In this document: one piece after another, positions 15,313 to 22,760 of the stretch
How the letters are laid out: every line of letters begins with the position of its first letter
How positions within the stretch are numbered: the stretch's first letter is position 1
Translations under genes and position numbers: made by a program
The notes under the pieces: generated by a model
The model's input: the letters and a program-made list of their open reading frames with translations, nothing else
What the model was told of the DNA's origin: nothing
The model's database searches: none
DNA from: Aeromicrobium stalagmiti
Lineage (GTDB): Bacteria; Actinomycetota; Actinomycetes; Propionibacteriales; Nocardioidaceae
Length of the DNA stretch: 64,000 nucleotides
Assembly (NCBI RefSeq): GCF_013283745.1
Contig: NZ_JABSTZ010000001.1
Location: 310,001 to 374,000 of the forward strand
Reading direction: 5' to 3'

Positions 15313-15492
15313 GTGAACATCCTTCCAGCAAGGATCGAAATCCTCACAAGTCAGATGTCAACCAAACTCTGAGCAGTCCCAAACACGCTCACTTGGGGCT
15401 TGATGGATGACGGGATGCGGACACTTCGCGAGTTCTTCGGATGGATGGTCACGGTTGGCACCGCATCAAATGGCGCCCGCTCTTGATCATCC

Positions 15493-15609
15493 GTGGATGA
15501 TCTCTCGATCGAGTTCGTGGACCAACTCTCGGGTATTGAGCGCGTGCTCGAAAACTTGCTGGCTGTGACCCTCGATGGAGGGGTGCTCGATGAAGACTTC
15601 GGCCCATGA
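15493..15609 (+). pseudogene. 38-codon protein-like fragment, right of the IS
   Basis: One forward frame reads DDLSIEFVDQLSGIERVLEN and ends LDGGVLDEDFGP, amphipathic and protein-like, but it opens straight after a stop and has no ribosome site. The rest of 15367-15788 shows no further coding sense apart from a 19-bp hairpin. It is probably the tail of a lost gene. Confidence 0.3.
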
Positions 15610-15643
15610 CGGTGCTCAGGTCGACTTTCCGTCCAAGATCCAT

Positions 15644-15687
15644 CACGCTCTCGACCCAGGCGATGGAGCGCCTGGGTCGAGAGCGTG
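15644..15687. terminator. Perfect 19-bp inverted repeat (hairpin) near the right end of the element
   Basis: CACGCTCTCGACCCAGGCG (15644-15662) and its exact complement (15669-15687) around the loop ATGGAG. It could be a bidirectional terminator protecting the tRNA from read-through or a recombination-site relic. No T-run follows. Confidence 0.5.
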
Positions 15688-15788
15688 AGCCGCAGAAGCC
15701 AACCTCTCAAGGGCAATATTCGCGACAGCCGAACTACAGGCGTGTTGTCCCGAGGATTCTCCCTAGGCACCAACCACACCGGCCGCAG

Positions 15789-15807
15789 TCCTCTGCGATA
15801 CTCGCTG
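15789..15807 (+). promoter_or_regulatory. Duplicate tRNA-Lys upstream region inside the element (right copy)
   Basis: Identical to 8983-9001, including GATACT (15797-15802) as likely -10. It probably drives the restored tRNA gene, giving a leader of about 53 bases. Confidence 0.55.
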
Positions 15808-15844
15808 TTGGGCGTAGCGGGATTCTCCGGAAGGTTCTCCGGAT

Positions 15845-15861
15845 TATTGTCCCCATGTCCC
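15845..15861 (-). repeat. Right terminal inverted repeat
   Basis: Exact reverse complement of 9037-9053, ending directly at the first base of the tRNA. Confidence 0.85.
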
Positions 15862-15869
15862 GGGCCTCT
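15862..15869 (+). repeat. Right target-site duplication, first eight bases of tRNA-Lys
   Basis: GGGCCTCT, identical to 9029-9036 and directly abutting the right inverted repeat. Confidence 0.85.
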
Positions 15870-15934
15870 AGCTCAATTGGCAGAGCAGCGGACTTTTAAT
15901 CCGCGGGTTGTGGGTTCGAGTCCCACGGGGCCCA
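15862..15934 (+). tRNA. tRNA-Lys (anticodon UUU)
   Basis: 73 bases forming a full cloverleaf: acceptor GGGCCTC with GGGGCCC, anticodon stem GCGGA/TCCGC with loop CTTTTAA (anticodon TTT), T arm GTGGG-TTCGAGT-CCCAC, discriminator A. CCA is not encoded. The first eight bases are the duplicated target of the adjoining element. Confidence 0.95.
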
Positions 15935-15999
15935 CTGTGTGATGACGCCGACCCGCAAGACGACGCCATCCACCGTGACCACCCCCACAACCGCTCACG

Positions 16000-16030
16000 T
16001 TGACTTCGAGTGCTTGAAGTTTTCTACAGT
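16000..16030 (+). promoter_or_regulatory. MerR-type promoter with 19-bp spacer
   Basis: TTGACT (16000-16005) and TACAGT (16025-16030) are 19 bases apart, the overlong spacing that MerR proteins correct by twisting DNA. The spacer contains the dyad CTTCGAG-TG-CTTGAAG (16004-16019). Six bases separate the -10 from the GTG at 16037. Confidence 0.75.
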
Positions 16031-16036
16031 GGACAG

Positions 16037-16498
16037 GTGAGCCCGACCACCGCACAGCGCACCTACTCGATCAGGCAGGCAGCATCATTGACCGGCCTGC
16101 CGGCCAGCACCCTGCGCTACTACGAGTCGATCGGCGTGATCGGCCCGATCGGTCGCGGCGAGACCAGCAGCCACCGGGTCTACACCGAGGACGACCTCGA
16201 CCTGCTCACGTCGGTGGCCTGCCTCAGCGCGACCGGGATGTCGGTCGACGACATGCGCACGTACGTGGCCAACGGCCCTCTCGGCGCACACGCAGCGTCC
16301 GAGCAGCTGGGCCTGCTCGTCGAGCAGGAGCGACGCCTCACGCTCGAGGCCGAGCAGATCGCCCTGCGTACGACCTACGTCCGCATCAAGATCGCCTACT
16401 GGCAGGCCGTCGAGGCGGGCGACGACGCCCGTGCCGACGACCTCGCGAGCCAGGCCCGTGCCCTCGCCGACGACCTGCAGAAGATCAAGAAGACCTGA
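16037..16498 (+). CDS. MerR-family transcriptional regulator
   Basis: 153 residues. The N-terminal winged helix (YSIRQAASLTGLPASTLRYY) and the SSHRVYTEDDLDLL segment are typical, followed by a dimerisation helix rich in Glu/Arg and a short helical tail without metal-binding Cys, so the signal is probably organic. It lies 45 bases before the alcohol dehydrogenase gene and likely controls both genes from the promoter at 16000-16030. I chose the GTG at 16037 because it sits six bases after the -10; the protein alignment also begins here. Confidence 0.85.
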   Translation: MSPTTAQRTYSIRQAASLTGLPASTLRYYESIGVIGPIGRGETSSHRVYTEDDLDLLTSVACLSATGMSVDDMRTYVANGPLGAHAASEQLGLLVEQERRLTLEAEQIALRTTYVRIKIAYWQAVEAGDDARADDLASQARALADDLQKIKKT

Positions 16499-16543
16499 AC
16501 CAGCACTCCCAGACCAGCACGCCGCACCAGGAAATGAGGACCC

Positions 16544-17587
16544 ATGACCACCGTCAACGCCTTCGCTGCCCCCTCGGCCACCGAGCCCCTCGTCCGCACG
16601 ACCATCGAGCGCCGCGAGGTCGGCGAGAACGACGTGTCGATCGCCATCCGCTACTCCGGCATCTGCCACTCCGACATCCACCTCGTCCGCGGCGACTGGG
16701 GACCTGTCACCTACCCGCAGGTCGTCGGCCACGAGATCGCCGGTGAGGTCGTCGCGATCGGCTCGGCCGTCACGAAGTTCTCCGTCGGTGAGCGGGTGGG
16801 TGTCGGCTGCATGGTCAACTCCTGCCGCGAGTGCGAGAACTGCCTCGCCGGCATGGAGAACTACTGCCTCAAGGGCAACACCCAGACCTACGGCTCCGTC
16901 GATCGCGACGGCACCATCACGCAGGGCGGCTACTCCAGCCACGTCGTCGTCGACCAGGACTTCGTCCTGCGGATCCCGGAGGCCATCCCCTACGAGGCCG
17001 TCGCGCCGCTGCTGTGCGCCGGCATCACCACCTACTCTCCCCTCGCCCACTGGAACGCCGGCCCCGGCACCAAGGTCGCCGTCGTCGGCATGGGCGGTCT
17101 CGGCCACCTCGCGGTCAAGATCGCGGCGGCGAAGGGCGCCGAGGTCACGGTGCTGTCGCAGACGCTGTCGAAGCAGGAGGACGGTCTCGCGTTCGGCGCC
17201 GAGCACTACTACGCCACCAGCGACCCGACCACGTTCAAGACGCTGCGCAACACCTTCGACCTGATCATCAACACGGTCTCCAGCGCCGACCTCGACTTCA
17301 ACGCCTACCTCAAGCTGCTCCGGCTCGACGGGACGCTCGTCAACGTCGGCGCCCCGCCGCAGCCCATCCCCGTCTCGGTGTTCACCCTGTTCGGCAACCG
17401 TCGCTCGTTCGCCGGCTCCGGCATCGGCAGCATCGCCGAGACGCAGGAGATGCTCGACTTCTGCGCCGAGCACGGTGTCGCGCCTGCCGTCGAGGTCATC
17501 ACCGCCGACCAGATCAACGACGCGTACGAGCGGGTGCTCGGCTCCGACGTGCGCTACCGCTTCGTCATCGACGCCGCCACGATCTGA
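16544..17587 (+). CDS. Zinc-dependent NAD(P) alcohol/aldehyde reductase, cinnamyl-alcohol-dehydrogenase type
   Basis: 347 residues of the medium-chain dehydrogenase family. Catalytic zinc ligands are Cys41 (GICHSD) and His63-Glu64 (GHE) with Cys near 158; structural zinc Cys are 94, 97, 100 and 108. The Rossmann motif [13 protein letters not shown] (about 185-197) binds NADP(H). The order of segments matches the CAD/YahK group, which reduces a broad range of aldehydes. A link to aldehyde detoxification through the upstream MerR gene is an inference. AGGAAATGAGG supplies the ribosome site. Confidence 0.88.
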   Translation: MTTVNAFAAPSATEPLVRTTIERREVGENDVSIAIRYSGICHSDIHLVRGDWGPVTYPQVVGHEIAGEVVAIGSAVTKFSVGERVGVGCMVNSCRECENCLAGMENYCLKGNTQTYGSVDRDGTITQGGYSSHVVVDQDFVLRIPEAIPYEAVAPLLCAGITTYSPLAHWNAGPGTKVAVVGMGGLGHLAVKIAAAKGAEVTVLSQTLSKQEDGLAFGAEHYYATSDPTTFKTLRNTFDLIINTVSSADLDFNAYLKLLRLDGTLVNVGAPPQPIPVSVFTLFGNRRSFAGSGIGSIAETQEMLDFCAEHGVAPAVEVITADQINDAYERVLGSDVRYRFVIDAATI

Positions 17588-17637
17588 CGCACGCCTCGTC
17601 GGTACGGACGCACCCCGGCAAGCCCTAGAATTTCACC

Positions 17638-18165
17638 GTGAGACTGGTGGAGCGGGCAGCATGCCCCGACTGTGGTGCGTCCGTCCTGGCCGGGGTGACC
17701 CTGGCCGAGGGCGGCACGGCTCAGCGGCAGTCGTTGACGTGCCCTGAGTGCGGCGTCACGTGGACTCCCGAGCAGGCACCCGGCCTGCGCGAACGAGGTG
17801 CGCCGGCCGTCGTCCCCGACGGCTTCAGCATCGCCGTCCACGTGGGCGAGGGCCATGCCATCGTCTCCGTCAGCGGCGAGATCGACCTCGCCACGGCCGT
17901 CCAGCTCCGCGACGCGGGCCTCGACGCCCTGGGCGTCGAGCCGACCCACGTGGTCGTCGACATGAGCGACGTGACCTTCATGGACTCCACCGGACTCGGC
18001 GTCCTCGTGCTCCTGCGGCGCAAGGCCCGCACCCGCCGGTGCCGGCTCAGCATCGTCTCCAGCAAGAGCATCGAGACCGTCCTGTACGTCTCGGGGCTCG
18101 ACCAGGCGTTCAACGTGCGGCGCTCGGTCGACGAGGCGCTGGCCGCACCGGACGAGACCGTCTGA
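17638..18165 (+). CDS. Zinc-ribbon plus STAS-domain protein (anti-anti-sigma type)
   Basis: 175 residues. Two CxxC pairs (Cys9, 12, 35, 38: CPDCG and CPECG) form a zinc ribbon. Residues 62-170 are a STAS domain with VSGEIDLATA and the phosphorylatable serine Ser117 in MDSTGLGVL, as in SpoIIAA/RsbV antagonists that release sigma factors from anti-sigma kinases. No kinase or sigma gene adjoins it. The fused zinc ribbon is unusual and might sense redox or hold a partner. TAGAAT (17626-17631) ends six bases before the GTG, so the message is probably leaderless. Confidence 0.8.
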   Translation: MRLVERAACPDCGASVLAGVTLAEGGTAQRQSLTCPECGVTWTPEQAPGLRERGAPAVVPDGFSIAVHVGEGHAIVSVSGEIDLATAVQLRDAGLDALGVEPTHVVVDMSDVTFMDSTGLGVLVLLRRKARTRRCRLSIVSSKSIETVLYVSGLDQAFNVRRSVDEALAAPDETV

Positions 18166-18401
18166 GGCGCTTCAGCCCAGACGGGACTGCCGGTCGTCCG
18201 GGACCGATCCGGACCGGCTGGTCGACAGGATGACTCGCCGGTGGCGCGAGCGCCGCACGCTCCCAGCGGGAGGCGGCCGCCGAAGATACCCTGCGAATGC
18301 GGGCAAGGTCACGTGCCGTTCACACCTTGTTCTCAGGTCGGCCTCGTATTCTGGAAGTTCTGCCGGTCACCACCGGCACCCCGAAACCGCAGGAGATGAT
18401 C

Positions 18402-19787
18402 GTGACCACCCCCGATGCGCCGACGTCGCGCAAGCGCGAGCGCACCCGTGGCAAGCGCATCCTGCGCCGCCTGGGAATCGGCGTGCTCGCCTTCTCCCTC
18501 GTCCTGGGCATCGGTGCTGCAGCGGCCTACTGGAAGTTCAACAACAACATCGAGTCGGCCGCGCTCGGCGACACCGATCACGTCGTCAAGGACGACACCC
18601 CCAAGGGCGCGCTGAACATCCTGTTCATCGGCTCCGACTCCCGCAAGCTCAAGACCAAGGGCTACGGCAGCGAGAAGGGCCAGCGCAGCGACGCGCTCAT
18701 GCTGGTCCACTTCTCCAAGGGCAACACCCGCATCGACGCGGTGCAGATCCCCCGCGACACCCTCACCGACCTCCCCGCCTGCGACGACACCGGCAGCGGC
18801 GCCTTCGCCGGTGGCGCCAACCAGATGATCAACTCGGCGCTGGCCGGCGGCCCGGCCTGCTCGGTGCGCGCGGTCGAGCAGCTCAGCGGCGTCCGCATCA
18901 ACCACTTCGTGCAGCTCGACTTCGACGGATTCGCCTCGATGGTCAACGCGCTCGGCGGCGTCAACGTCTGCCTCAACCAGGCGATGGTCGACCCCGACGC
19001 CAAGCTCGACCTGCCGGCCGGCAAGCAGAAGCTGAAGGGCAAGGACGCCCTCGCGCTCGCGCGCACCCGCCACGCGGTCGGCGACGGCAGCGACATCGGC
19101 CGCCTCGGTCACCAGCAGGTCGTCATGTCCTCGATCATCAGCCAGGCCCGCAGCGCCGGCACGCTGACGCGTCCCGACCGGCTGTTCAAGTTCGTCAACG
19201 CCCTGACGTCGTCCATCACGGTCGACAACGGCATCTCGTCGATCAGCAAGCTGACCGGCCTCGCCAAGCGCGCCAAGGCCGTCGACGACTCGGAGATCCG
19301 CTTCGTCACGATGCCGAACGGCGCCGCACCGACCGACCCCAACCGCGTCGTCAAGACGGCGGACGCCGACACGATCTTCGGCGCGATCGCCGATGACCAG
19401 AAGGTGCCGGTCGAGGCCAAGGACGCCGAGACCACCACCAACGCGACCCCGGTCACGGTGCTCAACGCCGCCGGCACCGAGGGCCTCGCCACGCAGGCCC
19501 AGGCCGCGCTCGTCAAGGCGAAGTTCACCGTCTCGAGCATCGACAACGCGCAGAAGAACGCCACCGCGACCCGCATCTTCGTCGACTCGACGCCCGAGGC
19601 CATGAAGACGGCCAAGGCGATCAACAAGAAGTTCGGCTTCGACGCCGAGATCGTCGAGCAGCCCAGCGGCGTGACCGGCGTGTGGCTGATCGTCGGCTCC
19701 GACCGCGTCCAGGCCGGGTTCGAGCCGGCCGAGCCCGACGCCGTCAAGGCCACGACCCGCACGGCCAGCGACTCCCTCTGCGCCTGA
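18402..19787 (+). CDS. LytR-CpsA-Psr (LCP) family wall-polymer ligase with LytR_C domain
   Basis: 461 residues. A basic cytoplasmic start and one membrane helix (about 22-44) lead to the extracellular LCP domain: NILFIGSDSR, RSDALMLVHF and QIPRDTL hold the Arg and Asp residues that bind the polyprenyl pyrophosphate headgroup, and ARTRHAVGDGSDIGRLGHQQ closes it. The C-terminal 95 residues are a LytR_C domain (TPVTVLNAAGTEGLA). It should transfer glycopolymers such as teichoic acid or arabinogalactan to peptidoglycan. I chose the GTG at 18402, six bases after AGGAG; the ATG at 18396 sits right against that site. Confidence 0.88.
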   Translation: MTTPDAPTSRKRERTRGKRILRRLGIGVLAFSLVLGIGAAAAYWKFNNNIESAALGDTDHVVKDDTPKGALNILFIGSDSRKLKTKGYGSEKGQRSDALMLVHFSKGNTRIDAVQIPRDTLTDLPACDDTGSGAFAGGANQMINSALAGGPACSVRAVEQLSGVRINHFVQLDFDGFASMVNALGGVNVCLNQAMVDPDAKLDLPAGKQKLKGKDALALARTRHAVGDGSDIGRLGHQQVVMSSIISQARSAGTLTRPDRLFKFVNALTSSITVDNGISSISKLTGLAKRAKAVDDSEIRFVTMPNGAAPTDPNRVVKTADADTIFGAIADDQKVPVEAKDAETTTNATPVTVLNAAGTEGLATQAQAALVKAKFTVSSIDNAQKNATATRIFVDSTPEAMKTAKAINKKFGFDAEIVEQPSGVTGVWLIVGSDRVQAGFEPAEPDAVKATTRTASDSLCA

Positions 19788-19801
19788 CGGCTCGCTCGTC
19801 G

Positions 19802-21418
19802 TCAGCCGCCGTGGACGCAGCGACCGTCGACGTAGGTCCGCAGCACCCGCACGTCGGCGATCTCGTCGGCCGGCACCGAGAGCACGTCGCGGTCGACCAC
19901 TACGAGGTCGGCGGCGGCTCCCACAGCGATGCGCCCTGAGGTCTGCTCCATCCGGCTCACCCACGCGCTCCCCCGCGTGTAGGCCTCGAGCGCCTCGGCG
20001 ACCGTCAGGCTCTGATCGCCGAGCAGCGGTGGCAGCGGGCTGCCCGGAGCGGTGCGGTTGACCGCGACGTGCATCGCGCCGAACGGGTCGGGCGACGACA
20101 CCGGCCAGTCGCTGCCGAAGGCGAGCCGGGCGCCGGACTCCAGCAACGACCGGAAGACGTACTGCTGCCCGCGAGCGGCCTCGCTGAGGAACGGCAGCGT
20201 CAGGTCGACCATCTGGTCGTCGAGGCAGGCCCACAGCGGCTGGGCGTTCGCCGACACGTCGAGCGCCGCGAACCGGGCGACGTCATCGGGGTGCACGATC
20301 TGCACGTGCGCCAGGTGGTGCCGGTTGCCCCGGCGCCCGTTGACCGTGACAGCGTGCTCGATCGCGTCGAGGCTGTCGCGCACCGCCCGGTCACCCAGCG
20401 CGTGCACGTGCACCTGGAAGTCGAGCGCGTCGAGCTGCTGGACGTACGCCGCCAGCTCGGCCGCCTCGATGAACGTCATCCCGTGGTTGTCCGTCGCGTG
20501 GCCGTGACGGTCGAGATAGGGGTCGATGACCGCGGCCGTGAACGTCTCGCAGACCCCGTCCTGCATGATCTTGACGCTCCCGGCGTCGATCCCGGCCGAG
20601 GCCGCCCGTGCACGGCGCTCGACCAGGGCGGCCACCTGCTCGAGCCCCCTCGCCCGGTCCCACCACTGCGCGGCGACCACCTTGGCGGTCAGCGACCCGT
20701 CCCGCGCCGCCCCGAGATAGGTGTCGAGCGAGTCGGCCATGCCCAGCCCCTCACCGACCAGCGCGTCCTGCCAGCCGACGATGCCGAGCGAGTGCAGGTG
20801 GGCCTGCGCCGTCAGCAGCGCGCGGGTCTGCTCCTGGGCGGTGGCGGGCGGCACGAGCCTGCGGACGAGCTCCATCGCCCCCTCGTGCAGGGCGCCGGTC
20901 GGCTCGCCGTCGGCGTCGCGCTCGATCCGCCCGTCGGCCGGGTCGGGCGTCGACCGGTCGATGCCGGCGAGGCGGAGCGCCGCGGAGCTGACCCACGCGC
21001 TGTGGTGGTCGCGGTTGGGCAGGAACACCGGCCGGTCCGGCAGCAGACGGTCGAGCGGAGCGGCGGTCGGCACCCCGCCCGGGAAGGCGTCCATCGACCA
21101 GCCACCACCGACGACCCAGTCGGCACCCGGGTGAGCCGCGACGTGGGCAGTGATCACCCTGAGGTAGTCGTCGAGATCGTCGCCACCGCTCAGGTCGCAG
21201 GCGTTCATCTCGAGGCCCGCCTGGACGGGGTGGACGTGGGCGTCGTGGAAGCCCGGCAGGACCCATGCCCCGTCGAGGTCGACGACGTCTCCCGCGACCG
21301 GCAGATCCGACCCGATCGCCACGATCCGGCCGTCCCGCACGGCGATCGCATCGGCGTCGGTGCGCCACGTGGACCCATCGTGGACGCGCCCGTTGACGAG
21401 CAGGAGATCAGCAGCCAT
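19802..21418 (-). CDS. Amidohydrolase of the YtcJ/NfdA-like subgroup
   Basis: 538 residues. The opening strand domain (VNGRVHDGSTW) and HDAHVHP carry the first metal-binding His pair; KIMQDGV marks the bridging Lys position, HVHALGDRA and HVQIVHPDD supply further His, and FGSDWPVS carries the catalytic Asp. This is the cytosolic N-acyl/formamide-type amidohydrolase branch, whose substrates are mostly unknown. It is transcribed towards the LCP gene and is apparently alone. The ATG at 21418 follows an untidy ribosome site. Confidence 0.82.
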   Translation of the reverse strand: MAADLLLVNGRVHDGSTWRTDADAIAVRDGRIVAIGSDLPVAGDVVDLDGAWVLPGFHDAHVHPVQAGLEMNACDLSGGDDLDDYLRVITAHVAAHPGADWVVGGGWSMDAFPGGVPTAAPLDRLLPDRPVFLPNRDHHSAWVSSAALRLAGIDRSTPDPADGRIERDADGEPTGALHEGAMELVRRLVPPATAQEQTRALLTAQAHLHSLGIVGWQDALVGEGLGMADSLDTYLGAARDGSLTAKVVAAQWWDRARGLEQVAALVERRARAASAGIDAGSVKIMQDGVCETFTAAVIDPYLDRHGHATDNHGMTFIEAAELAAYVQQLDALDFQVHVHALGDRAVRDSLDAIEHAVTVNGRRGNRHHLAHVQIVHPDDVARFAALDVSANAQPLWACLDDQMVDLTLPFLSEAARGQQYVFRSLLESGARLAFGSDWPVSSPDPFGAMHVAVNRTAPGSPLPPLLGDQSLTVAEALEAYTRGSAWVSRMEQTSGRIAVGAAADLVVVDRDVLSVPADEIADVRVLRTYVDGRCVHGG

Positions 21419-21652
21419 GGGATCAACCTGCCAGAGGTCGGCCAGGACATGCCAAAGCGGTCACCGGGACGACCGCGTGACACCCCCCTCCCCGATGTCA
21501 GGAAGCTCGCACGCCGCCGGGCGCCCCCCGTGCTTGCGTACGACGACGTGCGAGCCTCCACCAGGGGTGTGACACGTCAGATTGTGGTGGTGACCGTCTG
21601 ACACCTGTTCATCCATCTCGCGGCGAGGTATTCACCTGTCGTTGACGATTCT

Positions 21653-21681
21653 TTGACGTGACCTGCATCACATAGCAATAC
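21653..21681 (+). promoter_or_regulatory. Predicted promoter of the I36 inhibitor gene
   Basis: TTGACG (21653-21658) and CAATAC (21676-21681) with a 17-base spacer. The rest of the 298-base gap 21419-21716 shows nothing else I can name. Confidence 0.5.
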
Positions 21682-21716
21682 CGGTGAATTTCGGGTCTCT
21701 TCTGGGATGAACAGTC

Positions 21717-22187
21717 GTGAAGATTCCCCCTGCTCTTCAGATCCTGTCCCTCTGGCTCCTGGTCACGATCATCGGCACAGCGCTCACGATGACGCGTGCC
21801 GATGCGGCCGAGACCACCGATCCGCCGACTGCTCCGTCGTCGCTCGTCGCACCGGCGGAGGCGGAGGCCACGACGGCCGAGACCACCGACGGCCCCGACG
21901 TGACGCCAGCCTCGACCAACCAGTGCGCGAGCGGCTACTTCTGCGTCTGGACCCAGGCCAACTACACCGGCACGATCCAGCGCTTCAAGACACAGAGCCA
22001 GTACTCCTCCATCGCGGTCTACCGGGTCGGGTCGTTCTACAACAACCGCAGCAAGCGCGTCTTCCTCTACGCGGACGCGAGCGGCGACACCTCGGCCTGC
22101 TACGGGGCGGGCGCCAAGCGCAGCTCGACCTCGGGCTGGGTCACCTACGCCGAGGGCACCTATCTCTCGACCGCGACGAGCTGCTGA
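21717..22187 (+). CDS. Secreted peptidase inhibitor family I36-like protein
   Basis: 156 residues. A signal peptide (about 1-30, ending ADA) is followed by an acidic Thr/Ala/Glu linker, then a compact domain from about residue 68: CASGYFCVWTQANYTG, YNNRSKRVFLYADASGDT and a C-terminal Cys. This is the crystallin-like fold of Streptomyces metalloproteinase inhibitors (I36), with four Cys for two disulfides. Protease inhibition is the family role but untested here. The GTG start lacks a strong ribosome site. Confidence 0.7.
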   Translation: MKIPPALQILSLWLLVTIIGTALTMTRADAAETTDPPTAPSSLVAPAEAEATTAETTDGPDVTPASTNQCASGYFCVWTQANYTGTIQRFKTQSQYSSIAVYRVGSFYNNRSKRVFLYADASGDTSACYGAGAKRSSTSGWVTYAEGTYLSTATSC

Positions 22188-22220
22188 CCCGATGATGCCC
22201 TGCTCACGTAGCCTCCCTGT

Positions 22221-22760
22221 GTGGGAGAGGAAGAGTTCGCCGAGGCGTACGCACGCCTGCGCACCGAGATCTTCCGCTTCGCCGTGGGCCGCCTGTCACC
22301 CGACCAGGCCAAGGACGTCGTCCACGACACCTTCGAGGTGGTGTGGCGCAAGCGAGCCGAGAGCCCGACCGACCCGGCGCAGTGGCCCGCCTGGATCGTG
22401 GGCATCGCACGCAACAAGGTGCTGCAGGAGATCGACCGCGCCGCGCGCAAGCACCACGACTCGCGCTTCATCGAGGACCAGTCGTCGATCGTCGAAGCCG
22501 TCGTGACGGCCGACGTCGCCGACGTCGTGGTCGCCTCCGACAACGGGCGGCGGGTGCTCAGCCAGCTCACGCCGGCCGAGCGAGAGCTCCTCGACCTCGC
22601 GTTCGTCACGCGCATCGACCGTGACCAAGGGGCCACGATCCTCGGCCTCACCCCGACCGCGTACGCCACGCGGTTGACCCGGCTGCGACAACGCATCATG
22701 CGACTCGATGCCGACGAGACCGCAGCCCCCACGACCGACAAGACGGGCGACACACCATGA
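22221..22760 (+). CDS. ECF-type RNA polymerase sigma factor
   Basis: 179 residues. Region 2 (RLRTEIFRFAVGRLSPDQAKDVV in part, DTFEVVWRKR) and region 4 (LTPAERELLDLAFVTRIDRD, then a short helix-turn-helix) are present without other domains. It overlaps the next gene by four bases (ATGA); that gene encodes a membrane protein which is the likely anti-sigma factor. TAGCCT (22209-22214) ends six bases before the GTG, so the message is probably leaderless. Confidence 0.85.
   Translation: MGEEEFAEAYARLRTEIFRFAVGRLSPDQAKDVVHDTFEVVWRKRAESPTDPAQWPAWIVGIARNKVLQEIDRAARKHHDSRFIEDQSSIVEAVVTADVADVVVASDNGRRVLSQLTPAERELLDLAFVTRIDRDQGATILGLTPTAYATRLTRLRQRIMRLDADETAAPTTDKTGDTP

Larger units (their letters stand above)
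14098..15366 (-). mobile_element. IS3-family insertion sequence
   Basis: Outer 11-bp inverted repeats TTTGGTTGACA (14098-14108) and its complement (15356-15366) enclose two overlapping-frame transposase genes on the reverse strand. A second TGGTTGAC at 14113 leaves the exact left end uncertain by about 15 bases. No clear 3-bp target duplication is visible at either choice, so the flanks may have been rearranged. Confidence 0.8.
9037..15861. mobile_element. 6.8 kb defence/TA-carrying element inserted in the 5' end of tRNA-Lys
   Basis: The ends are perfect 17-bp inverted repeats (9037-9053, 15845-15861) flanked by an 8-bp direct repeat, the pattern left by a DDE transposase. The contents are an Mrr-like nuclease, ParD-like antitoxin, lipoprotein, decayed fragments, MNT/HEPN pair and an internal IS3 copy, with lower GC than the flanks. 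No transposase or recombinase acting on the outer ends is visible, so it is either non-autonomous or lost its own enzyme, perhaps when the IS3 copy entered. The target gene stays whole because the right-hand duplicate supplies its first eight bases. Confidence 0.8.

Noticed and set aside
9024..15869. 13-bp direct repeat GTCCCGGGCCTCT as attL/attR of an integrase
   Set aside because: On the right, GTCCC belongs to the inverted repeat; only GGGCCTCT abuts both repeats. An integrase was looked for and not found.
15685..15942. Forward frame ending in LAQLAEQRTFNPRVVGSSP
   Set aside because: That peptide is the well-known false translation of a tRNA gene; here it covers tRNA-Lys.
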